This document shows positions 7,352 through 16,873 of a DNA stretch of 64,000 nucleotides, in pieces; positions within the stretch are counted from its first letter, which is position 1, and every line of letters starts with the position of its first letter. Made by a program: the position numbers and the translations under genes. The stretch is from an uncultured Dehalococcoidia bacterium. Lineage in GTDB: Bacteria; Chloroflexota; Dehalococcoidia; Lucifugimonadales; GCA-2712585. Location of the stretch: assembly GCA_958295715.1 (NCBI GenBank), contig OY282371.1:1249183-1313182 (forward strand), given 5' to 3'. The notes beneath the pieces were generated by a model. The model was given only the letters and a program-made list of their open reading frames with translations. It was not told the origin of the DNA and made no database searches.

Positions 7352-8566
7352 GTGAGGATACCGGTCTTGGATGGGCGGCGGGTTGTCCTTGGCGTGACGG
7401 GCAGCATCGCCTGCTACAAGGCCCTGGACTTGGCCAGCAAGCTGACCCAGGCCGGCGCCCTGGTGGACGTGGCCATGACCGGCGGGGCCGCCCGGTTCGT
7501 CACCCCCCTGGCCTTTAGAAGCATAACCCACCGCCCGGTGGTCTTAGACCTCTTTGACGTCCAGTCCGAGTTCAGCGTGGAGCACGTGGCGCTAGCCGAG
7601 GGAGCCGATATCATGCTGGTGGCCCCGGCCACCGCCAACACCATCGCCAAGATGGCCCTGGGGCTGGCCGACAGCCCCGTGACCACGACCTTCTTGGCGA
7701 CCAAGGCCCCGACGCTGATTGCCCCCGCTATGGACGGCTACATGTACGATAACCCGGCCGTCCAAGAGAACCTGAAGCGGCTGGAGGGCCGGGGCGTTCG
7801 CATCGTTGGGCCTGATGCCGGATACCTGGCGTCCGGCAAGCGGGGCCGGGGCCGCATGGCGGAGACCCCTGAGTTGATGGGCCACGCGAGGGCCATCCTC
7901 GGAAGAAACGGCGACCTGGCCGGGAGGTCTATCGTGGTAAGCGCGGGCGGCTCTCAGGAGCCCATAGACCCGGCCCGCGTCATCACCAACCGCTCATCGG
8001 GGAGGATGGGCCACGCCCTCGCTGAGGCGGCCAGGGACCGGGGCGCACGAACCGTCTTGGTCACCGCCGCAGAGGGACTCCCCAACCCCCCGGCGGTGAA
8101 GGTGGCGCGGGCGCGGACCGCATTGGAGATGGCGCGGGAGGTCCACGCCTCGGCGGCCGGCGCCGATGCCCTCATCATGGCCGCCGCCGTGTCCGACTAC
8201 CGCCCGCAACGTCCCAGCGACCAGAAGCTGAAGAAGGACGCCGGCTCCATGACCCTGGAGTTGACCCGCAATCCGGACATCCTCAGCGACGTTCAGGGTT
8301 CCATCATCAAGGTGGGGTTCGCCGCCGAGAGCCAGGACCTGGTTGAGAACGCCCGCAAGAAGATGACTGACAAGGGTCTTGACCTCATAGTGGCCAACGA
8401 CATCACCCGCGCCGGCAGCGGGTTCGGCGCCGGTTCCAACAAGGCCCTCATCCTGAGCGGGAACGGCCAGGTTGACGACCTGCCGCTGATGTCCAAGGAG
8501 GCACTCGCCCATCATATACTAGACAGGGTGAGAGACCTGATGGCCGCCGGGAATTCTCCCCCCTGA
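7352..8566 (+). CDS. coaBC: Phosphopantothenoylcysteine decarboxylase / phosphopantothenate-cysteine ligase
   Basis: Bifunctional CoA enzyme of 404 residues with a GTG start directly after the coaX stop. The N-terminal flavin-dependent CoaC domain shows GVTGSIACYKALDL, the catalytic His78 in VEHVALAEGAD, and APATANTIAKMALGLADS. The C-terminal CoaB ligase domain begins near residue 190 with SAGGSQEPIDPARVITNRSS and contains MAAAVSDYRP and NPDIL. Two residues that matter in E. coli Dfp look changed: the PxMN motif reads PAMD (Asp128) and the LACG loop reads LASG (Ser161, where E. coli has Cys158). I cannot judge from this window whether these are common in the lineage. Confidence 0.94.
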   Translation: MRIPVLDGRRVVLGVTGSIACYKALDLASKLTQAGALVDVAMTGGAARFVTPLAFRSITHRPVVLDLFDVQSEFSVEHVALAEGADIMLVAPATANTIAKMALGLADSPVTTTFLATKAPTLIAPAMDGYMYDNPAVQENLKRLEGRGVRIVGPDAGYLASGKRGRGRMAETPELMGHARAILGRNGDLAGRSIVVSAGGSQEPIDPARVITNRSSGRMGHALAEAARDRGARTVLVTAAEGLPNPPAVKVARARTALEMAREVHASAAGADALIMAAAVSDYRPQRPSDQKLKKDAGSMTLELTRNPDILSDVQGSIIKVGFAAESQDLVENARKKMTDKGLDLIVANDITRAGSGFGAGSNKALILSGNGQVDDLPLMSKEALAHHILDRVRDLMAAGNSPP

Positions 8567-8651
8567 AAGGCCCCCCTGAAAAGCCCCATCGAATGCGAGG
8601 TCGCGCGGGAATGGCTTGGCCTGATTCCAACAGAGACCCGACAAACTCCAC

Positions 8652-11345
8652 ATGAGAGAAGAACAGCCCATGAGATTAGCGACTCCCAGGGAGATGCCCC
8701 ACGCCTATAACCCCTCAGAGGTGGAGGGGGACATTTACAAGTTCTGGATGGACAAGGGGTACTTCACTCCCTCAGTAGACCCGTCCAAGAAGCCCTTCGT
8801 GGTCATTATGCCGCCGCCCAACGTCACCGGCGACCTTCATCTGGGCCATGCCCTGACCTTCTTCATGGAGGACATTCTGGTGAGGTGGCATCGTATGCTG
8901 GGGGAAGCGGCCCTGTGGCTGCCCGGCAAAGACCACGCCGGCATAGCGACTCAGGTGGTGGTGGAGCGGCAGCTTGCCAAGGAGGGCGTCACCCGGCAGG
9001 AGTTGGGCAGAGAGCGGTTCTTGGAGAGGATGTGGCAGTGGGTGCGGCAGTACGGCAGCGCCATTGACGAGCAGTTGAAGCGCATGGGCGCGTCCTGCGA
9101 CTGGTCGCGCCTGCGGTTCACCCTCGACCCGGGGCCGAGCAGGGCCGTCCGCACCACCTTCGTCAACCTGCACGACAAGGGCCTCATCTACCGGGGCGAG
9201 CGGATTATCAACTGGTGCGTTCGCTGTCACACCGCCCTGTCGGACCTGGAGGTTGAGTACCAGGAGGCCCAGGGCGCCCTCTATTATGTCAAGTACCCCA
9301 TCGCCGGCGAAGACGGCTTCATAACCGTGGCCACCACGCGCCCGGAGACGATGTTGGGAGACACCGGCGTGGCCGTTCATCCTCAAGACCCGCGATACAA
9401 GGATTTGGTGGGAAGGGAGGCCGTTCTGCCCTTCATCGAGCGCAGGCTCCCCATCGTGGGGGATGACGCCATCGACCCGGAGTTCGGCACCGGCGCCCTT
9501 AAGGTGACCCCCGGCCACGACGCGGTGGACTTCGAGATAGGCCAACGCCACGGGCTGCCCATAGTGGCCGCCATCGGCAATGACGGCCTCCTGACGGACG
9601 AGGCGGGGCCTTTTGAGGGACAGGACAGGGACGAGGCCCGGGAGTCGGTGGCAAAGGCCCTCGACGGCCTGGGACTTCTGGAGAGAACCGAGGCCCATCC
9701 CCATTCGGTGGGGCGATGCCAGCGCTGCGCCACGGTGGTTGAGCCTCTGGTCAGCAAGCAGTGGTTCGTAAAGATTCAACCCCTGGCCCTTCCCGCCATT
9801 GAGGCCGTGGAGTCCGGCAAGGTGCGGATTGTGCCGGAGCGGTACGCCCGCGTGTACGCCAACTGGATGGAGAACATCCGCGACTGGTGCATAAGCCGCC
9901 AGTTGTGGTGGGGGCACCGCATCCCGGTGTGGTACTGCGACGGCTGCGACCACGTTACGGTGGCGGTGGAAGACCCCAGCCGGTGCCGGGGCTGCGGTTC
10001 CACCAATATACTCCAGGACTCTGACGTGCTGGACACCTGGTTCAGTTCGGCCCTGTGGACCCATTCCACCCTGGGTTGGCCCGACGACTCCGAGGAGCTG
10101 GACTACTTCTACCCCACCAGCGTAATGGAAACGGGCTACGACATCCTCTTTTTCTGGGTGGCCCGCATGATAATGATGGGCATTGAGAACACGGGAGAGC
10201 CGCCCTTCAACGCCGTTTTCCTTCACGGCATGGTGCGCGACGCCCACGGGCTGAAGATGAGCAAGACCAAGGGCAACGTGCTTGACCCCCTGGACCTGAT
10301 AGACAGCTACGGCTCCGACGCCCTCCGCTTCGCCCTGACCACCGGCGCCGCGCCGGGCAACGACCTGCGTTTGAGCGAGGAGAAGCTGGAGTCCAGCCGC
10401 AACTTCGCCAATAAGCTGTGGAACGCATCCCGCTTTGTGCTCCGCGCCGTGGAGACCGGTTCCGACGCCGCGGGCTGGCGCGACCTGCCCGACCTCAGTC
10501 ACCGGGAGGACCGGTGGATAGTCAGCAGGCTGAATCACACGGCCCGCCGCGTCAACCATCACCTGGAGAGGTTCGAGGTTGGCGAGGCCCAGAGGGAGCT
10601 TTACGACTTCCTATGGAACGAGTTCTGCGACTGGCACATCGAGTTGGCCAAGGTTCGGCTAAGGGAGGGCGGCGACCCCTCTCCACTGCCGGCCCTGGCT
10701 CACGTCTTGGAGAAGACCCTGCGCCTGCTTCACCCCTTCATGCCCTTTGTCACCGAGGAGATTTGGCGCAGGCTGACGGAACGGCTGCCCGCCGAGGGCG
10801 ACCTGACCGGGTCGGTTATGATAGCCGCCTACCCCCAGGAGGACCCGGCAAGGACCGACCCTGAAGCCGAGGGCGAGATGGCTCAGTTGACGGCCGTGGT
10901 CAGGTCCATTCGGAACGTGCGGGCCCAGCTGCGCATAGACGCCAACAGGAAGCTGCAAGCCATTTTGGACGCCAAGGGCCACGATTACCTTGTGGGAGAG
11001 GAGCGGGAGGCCGTGAAGGCCCTGGCAAAGCTGGACTCCCTTGTGGCGGCGCCGGATACGGCGACCAGCGGCGGGAAGGATGGCGTGGTGACCGTCGTGG
11101 CCGGCCAGGTCATCGTTGGCCTTCCCCTCGGCGCGGTGGTGGACCTGGCCGCCGAGCGGGGCCGGCTGAAGGGGGAGTTGGCGGAGACGCGCAAGCGCCT
11201 CGCCCGGGTGGAGGCCCTGCTCTCCAACGCCGGCTTCACGTCCAAGGCCCCCCAAGAGGTGGTGGAACGCGAGAAGGAGCGGGCCGCCGGGCTGCGGGGC
11301 CGCGCCGAGCGGCTTGAGGAGGCCCTGTCGCAGCTGCCTGAGTGA
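8652..11345 (+). CDS. valS: Valyl-tRNA synthetase
   Basis: Charges tRNA-Val. The protein is 897 residues, normal for the family. The class I motifs are PPPNVTGDLHLGHAL (HIGH) near residue 55 and LKMSKTKGN (KMSKS) near 535. The editing domain lies between them and includes ATTRPETMLGDT. The C-terminal 65 residues form the tRNA-binding coiled coil beginning DLAAERGRLKGELAETRKRL. The ATG at 8652 has little upstream ribosome-binding signal; the ATG at 8670 follows AGAGAAGAA and may be the true start. The 85-base gap after coaBC is too short for a T-box leader. It is probably read from the coaX promoter. Confidence 0.96.
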   Translation: MREEQPMRLATPREMPHAYNPSEVEGDIYKFWMDKGYFTPSVDPSKKPFVVIMPPPNVTGDLHLGHALTFFMEDILVRWHRMLGEAALWLPGKDHAGIATQVVVERQLAKEGVTRQELGRERFLERMWQWVRQYGSAIDEQLKRMGASCDWSRLRFTLDPGPSRAVRTTFVNLHDKGLIYRGERIINWCVRCHTALSDLEVEYQEAQGALYYVKYPIAGEDGFITVATTRPETMLGDTGVAVHPQDPRYKDLVGREAVLPFIERRLPIVGDDAIDPEFGTGALKVTPGHDAVDFEIGQRHGLPIVAAIGNDGLLTDEAGPFEGQDRDEARESVAKALDGLGLLERTEAHPHSVGRCQRCATVVEPLVSKQWFVKIQPLALPAIEAVESGKVRIVPERYARVYANWMENIRDWCISRQLWWGHRIPVWYCDGCDHVTVAVEDPSRCRGCGSTNILQDSDVLDTWFSSALWTHSTLGWPDDSEELDYFYPTSVMETGYDILFFWVARMIMMGIENTGEPPFNAVFLHGMVRDAHGLKMSKTKGNVLDPLDLIDSYGSDALRFALTTGAAPGNDLRLSEEKLESSRNFANKLWNASRFVLRAVETGSDAAGWRDLPDLSHREDRWIVSRLNHTARRVNHHLERFEVGEAQRELYDFLWNEFCDWHIELAKVRLREGGDPSPLPALAHVLEKTLRLLHPFMPFVTEEIWRRLTERLPAEGDLTGSVMIAAYPQEDPARTDPEAEGEMAQLTAVVRSIRNVRAQLRIDANRKLQAILDAKGHDYLVGEEREAVKALAKLDSLVAAPDTATSGGKDGVVTVVAGQVIVGLPLGAVVDLAAERGRLKGELAETRKRLARVEALLSNAGFTSKAPQEVVEREKERAAGLRGRAERLEEALSQLPE

Positions 11346-12039
11346 CGGCTGGTGTCCCCGCCCTCATTTCCGTCATTCCCGCGCAGGCGGGAAGGGCGCG
11401 TGCGACCACTTATGTTTTGAAGAGCGCTGGTTCTGCGCGTTAGGTGTCCGTCATCCGCCGCCGGGTTACCCTCGTTCCAACGCGCGCCTCCCCCTGTTCC
11501 GTCATTCCCGCACCCCACATCCGTCATTCCCGCGCAGGCGGGAATCCATCCCCTTCTTGCGGCCAAGTAACCGATAACCGACTCGGTTGTAACAGCGCGG
11601 CCCGTCTCCCTCCCGTCACTCCCGCTTTTCCCTCCCGTCATTCCCGCGCAGGCGGGAATCCAGGAACCCTACACAGCAGAACCAAAGCCCCAAACTCCGG
11701 CGTCACCATTAGGCGCTCTCCTAACGTGGGGCTGACTGTAACGGTTCTGCCCCTTACGGACGGGAGGAGCGTCACTGCGCCGCGCCGGTTGCCGAGGCGT
11801 AACAGAGGGGAGAAGATGGATTCCCGCCTGCGCGGGAATGACGGATAGGAGGGGGACTGGCGGAGCGGGGATGGCGGCGGGCCGTGGCGCGGTTGCCGTG
11901 GCGCAACGCCGGCGGGAAGGGATGGATTCCCGCCTTCGCGGGAATGACGGAAGGGAAAAGCGGGGATGGCGTTATGGGTGGCAGAGGCGGGGCGGGAGTA
12001 GCGCGATGGGCGGCGCAGAGCCCGGTTATGTAAACAAAC
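11346..12039. repeat. Repeat island A: palindromic repeats and a decayed MITE-like element
   Basis: This 694-bp gap between the convergent ends of valS and the next minus-strand gene holds no convincing gene. It contains five copies of the TTCCCGC-gcag-GCGGGAA palindrome with its CGTCA and ATCC flanks, at about 11371-11392, 11519-11546, 11635-11663, 11814-11844 and 11928-11951. The last two are in inverted orientation. A terminator-like module (palindrome, then TTATGTTTTGAAGAGCGCTGG) follows the first copy at 11391-11430. The segment 11521-11842 is bounded by copies facing each other, both continuing into ATCCATC, like an old diverged version of the element at 21418-21647. Confidence 0.8.
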
Positions 12040-12756
12040 CTACAGGGGGTTGGCGCTGCCGCGCACCCGTTGCAGCCATTCGAGGCCTTTGCGGGTGTCG
12101 CTGGCCACCCGGGCCGGGTCCCAGTACCGGAGCCTGAACTTGAAGAGCCAGTAAGTGAACTCCTTAACCTGTGTCAGGGTGAGTCCGGCCCGCTTGGGGT
12201 AGCCCATCTCCTTTCGGAACCGGGCCATCAAATCGAGTTGGTCCGCGTCGTAAATGCGCCGGAAGGCCGCCTCGCTCATGTCCTCCACGTCGACGCGGCC
12301 GCTGGCCCGCATCTCCTTGCGCGCCTCCTCCTCCACCGCCAGGTGCAGGGCGCCCTCCACCACCACGCCGTACCAGAAGTTGAGGATGCCCCGGTACTTG
12401 TTGTAGCCAAGGTGGGCCTTCACGCTATCAACGCTGACGTGGGCAGGCATCCGCCCGTCAAACAGCAGGTCTTCCATCTCCTGAGCGGGAACGCTGCCAT
12501 CCAGGATGGGGTGCATCCGCTCGACCAGAAGCAGCCAGTCGAAGGCCTCCCCCTGGATGACGTACCTGTAGACGCGGCCGTTCCTGCGTTCTTCCGGCGC
12601 GGTCCACATGCTCATGGTTTCCAACAGCACGTCACACCAGGGCCGCCCCGCCGCCACGCCCTCCGCCAGGTGACGCAGGGCCTCGGCCTCCCTTGACGCG
12701 GGGACTTCGTGGGAAGGGTCCACGACGGTTACGGGGGCGTAGGGTTCGGCGGTCAT
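12040..12756 (-). CDS. Conserved-looking protein of unknown function
   Basis: A 238-residue soluble protein that I do not recognise. It is rich in aromatic residues (for example FRLRYWDP, NFWYGVVVEG, EAFDWLLLVERM), probably mostly helical, and has no signal peptide or membrane segment. Its start codon overlaps the stop of the preceding HhH gene as ATGA, so it is translationally coupled to it and lies at the end of the prs-secA-HhH gene row. Codon use is like its neighbours. No catalytic motif is evident. Confidence 0.7.
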   Translation of the reverse strand: MTAEPYAPVTVVDPSHEVPASREAEALRHLAEGVAAGRPWCDVLLETMSMWTAPEERRNGRVYRYVIQGEAFDWLLLVERMHPILDGSVPAQEMEDLLFDGRMPAHVSVDSVKAHLGYNKYRGILNFWYGVVVEGALHLAVEEEARKEMRASGRVDVEDMSEAAFRRIYDADQLDLMARFRKEMGYPKRAGLTLTQVKEFTYWLFKFRLRYWDPARVASDTRKGLEWLQRVRGSANPL

Positions 12757-13079
12757 TGGGGAACCTTGGCGTTGGACTCAACGGTTTCGTCGCTGGGGAT
12801 GGGGGAAACTTCACCTTTCAAGCGTTCGTAGGCGGCCACCCGTCCGGTGGTCACGAACTCGTGGATCTTCCTGCTGATGGCGTCTCCGACACCGGGTATC
12901 TTCTTCAAGTCCTCCCCGCGGCGCGCCATAGGCGCCAAGGGTTGGGGATGCTGGGCGATGACGGCGGCGGCTCTGCGATAGGCCCTTATCTTGAAGATAA
13001 CGTCGCCCTTGGCCTCAAGAAGGGCGGCCATGCGGTCGAAGAGGTCGGCGATTTCCTGGTTGGAAGGTCCGGCGGTCAT
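12753..13079 (-). CDS. Stand-alone PolX-like N-terminal / helix-hairpin-helix domain protein
   Basis: A 108-residue protein resembling the 8-kDa N-terminal domain of family X DNA polymerases. NQEIADLFDRMAALLEAKGD and then FKIRAYRRAAAVI match the usual first two helices, and LKKIPGVGDAISRKIHEFV is a helix-hairpin-helix DNA-binding motif near residues 58-76. The polymerase palm and PHP domains that normally follow are absent, and a 30-residue charged tail ends the protein. It lies 11 bases after secA and is ATGA-coupled to the next gene. DNA or nucleic-acid binding is likely; any dRP-lyase activity is unproven. Confidence 0.75.
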   Translation of the reverse strand: MTAGPSNQEIADLFDRMAALLEAKGDVIFKIRAYRRAAAVIAQHPQPLAPMARRGEDLKKIPGVGDAISRKIHEFVTTGRVAAYERLKGEVSPIPSDETVESNAKVPQ

Positions 13080-13090
13080 GTCTGAGGGAA

Positions 13091-15742
13091 TCAGCCCGCG
13101 CCGTGACAGCGCTTGTACTTCTTGCCGCTGCCGCAGTGGCAGGGATGGTTGCGGCCCAGCTTCTTGACGCCCACGGCCACGGCCTCACTCCTCCCGATGG
13201 TTGCCATGGGGCTGGCCTTAGGCGACGCCCCGGCGCGGCCGTTGCCGCCGGAATTGATAGAGCCGGCCGCCGGGGTCAGGGTCATACGGTAAATGCTGTG
13301 GACAACGTCGTGGCGCATCCTATCCAAAAGCTCCTGGTACATGCGGCGGCCCTCGGTCTGATAGGCCACCAAGGGGTTGCGCTGGCCGTAGGCCTGGAGG
13401 TTCACGCCCTGCCGCAGCTTCTCTATGGCGGTCAAGTGGTCCACCCAGTGAATGTCCAGGGAGCGGAGCATTATCAGCCGTTCCAGGGTGCGCGTCTCCT
13501 CCGAGCCCATCTCCCCTTCCCTCTGGTCGTACACCTCACCGGCGTGCTCTGAAAGGGCCTCCTGTATCTCCTGCCTGCTGAGGCCGGACAGGGCCTCCGG
13601 GCTGCTGAAGTCCGGCGGGGGAGTGGGGAAAATTGTTTGCAGGTTGTCTACGAGGCCGGCATAGTCCCACTCTTCGGCGTCTATGCCGGCGAGATGCTCC
13701 GTTACGAGCCTGTCGATCTCCTCCCTGACCATCCGGAGGGAACCGTCGCGAAGGTCGGCGCCTATAAGTATCTTCTTGCGTTCGTCGTAGATGTTCGTTC
13801 TCTGCTGGTTGAGGACGTCGTCGAACTCCAGCAGATGCTTGCGAGTCTCAAAGTGGTATCCCTCAACGCGGCTTTGGGCGCCGCTTAGGATTTTCGTTAT
13901 CATGCCGCTTTCCAGGGGGGCGTCCTTGTCCAAGCCCGCCCAGCCGGAGACCTTGTCCATCACGTTCTTGGCCCGCTCGCCGCCAAAGCGCTTGATGACC
14001 TCGTCTTCCATGGAGGCGTAGAAGCGCGTCTCGCCGGGGTCGCCCTGCCGCCCCGAACGACCCCGCAGCTGGTTGTCGATGCGGCGGGCCTCGTGATGCT
14101 CGGTGCCGATTACGACGAGGCCGCCCTTGCTTACCACGGCGTCGTGGTCCTGCCGCCACTGCTCCAGGCTAATGTCCAGGCTGTCGGGGTTGCCGCCAAG
14201 AACGATGTCGGTGCCGCGGCCGGCCATGTTAGTGGCCACGGTGACGGCCCCGGGGCGGCCGGCCTCCGCAACCACGTTGGCCTCCCGCTCGTGCTGCTTG
14301 GCGTTGAGGGTCTGATGAGGAACGCCACGCTTCTTCAGCAGGCCGCTTAGCTTCTCGGAGTTCTCAATGGAGGTGGTGCCCACCAGGACGGGCCTGTTCG
14401 CCGTGTGCATCTCCTCAATGTCCTTGGCCACGGCCTTCCACTTGGCCGACTCCGACTGGTAGATAAGGTCGGCGCGGTCCTCCCTAATTAGGGGGGCGTT
14501 GGTGGGTATCACCACCACGTCCAACCGGTATATCTTCAGAAACTCCTCGGCCTCGGTGAGGGCGGTGCCGGTCATGCCGGCCAGCTTCCCGTACATCCTG
14601 AAGTAGTTTTGAAGCGTGATGGTGGCGTAGGTGGTGGTCTCCCGCTGGACCCTGATGCCCTCCTTGGCCTCGATGGCCTGGTGCAGGCCGTCGGACCACC
14701 GGCGGCCCGGCTGGAGGCGTCCGGTGAACTCGTCGACTATCACCACCTCGCCATCCCGCACCACGTACTCCTTATCCCGCTTGTAGAGGACGTGGGCCTT
14801 AAGGGCGTTCTCGACGTACTGGACCAGGTGGAGGTTCTCAGGCCCGTAGAGGTTGCTAACCTTGAGCCAACCCTCTATGCGGGACATGCCCCCTTCCGTT
14901 AGAGAGATGGTCCGGCTCCTCTCGTCTATCATGCGGTAGTCCTCTTCGGGTTTGAGCCTGGGGGCCAGCTTGGCCATGGTGTAGTAGAGCTGCACCGGCT
15001 CTTGGGCGGGGCCGCTGATGATGAGGGGTGTCCTCGCCTCGTCAATGAGGATGTTGTCGACCTCGTCGACGATGGCGTAGTGAAGGTCGCGCTGGCTCTG
15101 AAGCTCCAGGGTCAGGGCCATGTTGTCGCGAAGGTAGTCAAAGCCGTACTCGTTGTTGGTGCCGTAGGTTATGTCGGCGCGGTACGCCTCCCGCCGGCTG
15201 ATGGGACGGAGACGCTGGTAGCTGGGGTCGCCATCCTGGGCGGTGGGGTCGTAGAGGTAGGCGGAGTCGTGCTGTAGGCAGCCGACTGAGAGTCCCAACT
15301 TGTGGAAGATAGGCCCCATCCAAACGGGGTCGCGGCGGGCCAGGTAGTCGTTGACGGTGACCACGTGCACGCCCTTGCCGGAGAGGGCGTTGAGGTAGCT
15401 TGGGAGGGTGGCTACCAGGGTCTTGCCCTCGCCCGTCTTCATCTCGGCGATGGCGCCCCGGTGAAGAACGACGCCGCCTATAAGCTGGACGTCGAAGTGG
15501 CGCTGGCCGAGGGTGCGCTTAGACGCCTCCCGCACGGCGGCGAAGGCCTCGGGCAGGATGTCGTCCTCCTCTTCTCGGCCGGCCAGCCGGAGGCGAAACT
15601 CGTCGGTCTTGGCCCGCAGTTCCGCGTCGGTGAGTTCCTCGAACTCCCCCTCGAGGTCGTTTATCCGCTCTACGTGACGCTTGTGCTTCTTTCTGACGCG
15701 CTCCTGGGGGGTTCCTACGATTTTGTCGAAGAGTTTGACCAT
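13091..15742 (-). CDS. secA: Preprotein translocase ATPase SecA
   Basis: Drives protein export through SecYEG. The protein is 883 residues. Walker A is seen in AEMKTGEGKTLVATLPSYL (about residue 100) and Walker B in VDEVDNILIDEARTPLIISG. VTVATNMAGRGTDIVLGGNP and RGRSGRQGDPGETRFYASME belong to the second motor domain. The C-terminus carries an intact zinc-binding SEC-C motif, HPCHCGSGKKYKRCHG. The start ATG at 15742 has AGGAAA upstream and lies six bases from the prs stop, so it is read with prs. The Ser of the usual DEVDSILIDEA is Asn here, a conservative change. Confidence 0.97.
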   Translation of the reverse strand: MVKLFDKIVGTPQERVRKKHKRHVERINDLEGEFEELTDAELRAKTDEFRLRLAGREEEDDILPEAFAAVREASKRTLGQRHFDVQLIGGVVLHRGAIAEMKTGEGKTLVATLPSYLNALSGKGVHVVTVNDYLARRDPVWMGPIFHKLGLSVGCLQHDSAYLYDPTAQDGDPSYQRLRPISRREAYRADITYGTNNEYGFDYLRDNMALTLELQSQRDLHYAIVDEVDNILIDEARTPLIISGPAQEPVQLYYTMAKLAPRLKPEEDYRMIDERSRTISLTEGGMSRIEGWLKVSNLYGPENLHLVQYVENALKAHVLYKRDKEYVVRDGEVVIVDEFTGRLQPGRRWSDGLHQAIEAKEGIRVQRETTTYATITLQNYFRMYGKLAGMTGTALTEAEEFLKIYRLDVVVIPTNAPLIREDRADLIYQSESAKWKAVAKDIEEMHTANRPVLVGTTSIENSEKLSGLLKKRGVPHQTLNAKQHEREANVVAEAGRPGAVTVATNMAGRGTDIVLGGNPDSLDISLEQWRQDHDAVVSKGGLVVIGTEHHEARRIDNQLRGRSGRQGDPGETRFYASMEDEVIKRFGGERAKNVMDKVSGWAGLDKDAPLESGMITKILSGAQSRVEGYHFETRKHLLEFDDVLNQQRTNIYDERKKILIGADLRDGSLRMVREEIDRLVTEHLAGIDAEEWDYAGLVDNLQTIFPTPPPDFSSPEALSGLSRQEIQEALSEHAGEVYDQREGEMGSEETRTLERLIMLRSLDIHWVDHLTAIEKLRQGVNLQAYGQRNPLVAYQTEGRRMYQELLDRMRHDVVHSIYRMTLTPAAGSINSGGNGRAGASPKASPMATIGRSEAVAVGVKKLGRNHPCHCGSGKKYKRCHGAG

Positions 15743-15748
15743 GATTTC

Positions 15749-16699
15749 CTACTTAAATAGCTCTCCCACGGAGAGGCCGTTATGGATGCGGTTTATGGCC
15801 TCGCCCAGAAGGGGGGCCACGGAAAGGGTGGTGATTTTGCCGTCTAGGGCCTTGCTGCGGAGGGGCACCGTGTCGGTGGCCACCAGTTCCCTCAAGGGGC
15901 TGGCGACTATCTTCTCGGCGGCGGAACCGGAGAGGAGGGCGTGGGTCACGCAGGCGTAGACCTCCCGCGCGCCCCGCTCCTTGAGGGCCTTGACGGAGGC
16001 CACGGTGGAGCCGCCGGTGTCTATCTCGTCGTCAAAGGTGAGCACGGTCTTGTCCTCCACCTCTCCGATGACGTTGAGGCTCTCGGCTTCGGAGTTGTTT
16101 CCCTCCCGCCGCTTCTCCACGATGGCCAGGGGAACGCCCAACCGCTCGGCCACGTCCCTGGCCCGCTTGCTGATGCCAACGTCCACGGCGGCCACGACCA
16201 GGTCCTCGAGGGCCTTGTCGCGGAAGTATCTGAGCAGGATGGGCATGGCCGTAAGCTCGTCCACGGGTATGTTGAAGAAGCCCTGAATCTGGCCGGCGTG
16301 GAGGTCCACGGTGAGGAGCCTGTCGGCGCCGGCGGCGGTCAGCAGGTCGGCCACCAGCCGCGCGGTGATGGGAACCCGGGGCTGGTCCTTCTTGTCGGTG
16401 CGCGAGTAGCCGTAGTAGGGCGCGACAGCGGTCACCCGGCCCGCCGAGGCCCTCTTGGCCGCGTCTATCATTATGAGCAGCTCCACCAGGTTGTCGTTAA
16501 CGGGGGCGCAGATGGGTTGGATGATGAAAACGTCCCGCTCGCGGATGTTGTCCATTATGCGGACAAAGGTGTTGTCGTTGGGAAACTTAAAGACCTCCGC
16601 GTGTCCCAAGGAGATTCCCAGGTAGGAGCAGACCCTGCCGGCCAGTTCGCGATGGGCATTCCCCGAAAACACGCAAAGCTCGTTGCTCAAGGAGCGCAT
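15749..16699 (-). CDS. prs: Ribose-phosphate pyrophosphokinase
   Basis: Makes PRPP from ribose 5-phosphate and ATP for nucleotide, His and Trp synthesis. I place the start at ATG 16699, behind a G-rich GGGGGG, giving MRSLSNELCVFSGNAHRELA, which aligns with usual Prs N-termini. An in-frame ATG at 16729 would add ten residues. Landmarks are RDVFIIQPICAPVND, VAPYYGYSRTDKKDQPR (flexible loop), LTVDLHAGQIQGFFNIPVD and VLTFDDEIDTGGS (PRPP loop; usually vDDmidTggT). It is first in a row with secA and two small genes, behind an extended -10 promoter. Confidence 0.95.
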   Translation of the reverse strand: MRSLSNELCVFSGNAHRELAGRVCSYLGISLGHAEVFKFPNDNTFVRIMDNIRERDVFIIQPICAPVNDNLVELLIMIDAAKRASAGRVTAVAPYYGYSRTDKKDQPRVPITARLVADLLTAAGADRLLTVDLHAGQIQGFFNIPVDELTAMPILLRYFRDKALEDLVVAAVDVGISKRARDVAERLGVPLAIVEKRREGNNSEAESLNVIGEVEDKTVLTFDDEIDTGGSTVASVKALKERGAREVYACVTHALLSGSAAEKIVASPLRELVATDTVPLRSKALDGKITTLSVAPLLGEAINRIHNGLSVGELFK

Positions 16700-16787
16700 T
16701 GTTCCCCCCCGAAAGGTGATGTTTGACATTGCCCTCGCCTTTGGTCACCTCAGAGTGAGAGGCCGCCGGGGCCGTCCCTCCAAAGCG

Positions 16788-16796
16788 ATTATAGCA
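16788..16796 (-). promoter_or_regulatory. Extended -10 promoter upstream of prs
   Basis: On the minus strand TGC-TATAAT (16796 down to 16788), a perfect -10 with the TGn extension. A T-rich -35-like stretch (TTTTTG) sits 17 bases upstream. The leader to the chosen prs start is about 80 bases. Confidence 0.55.
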
Positions 16797-16873
16797 TAGC
16801 CCATCACGGTCAAAAAGTTGCCGGCGGGCTGGATGGCGGAAAGGAGCCATATCTAGAAAGGGGCCTTGCTTTT

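Noticed and set aside
8567-8651. T-box riboswitch before valS
   Set aside because: Only 85 bases between genes and no T-box core sequence or specifier stem.
8772-10562. 596-codon open frame antisense to valS
   Set aside because: It mirrors the codon structure of valS, has no family motif or ribosome-binding site, and such shadows are common in high-G+C DNA.
11346-12039. CRISPR array
   Set aside because: Repeats are palindromic, in both orientations, irregularly spaced, and spacers are not of uniform length; no cas genes.
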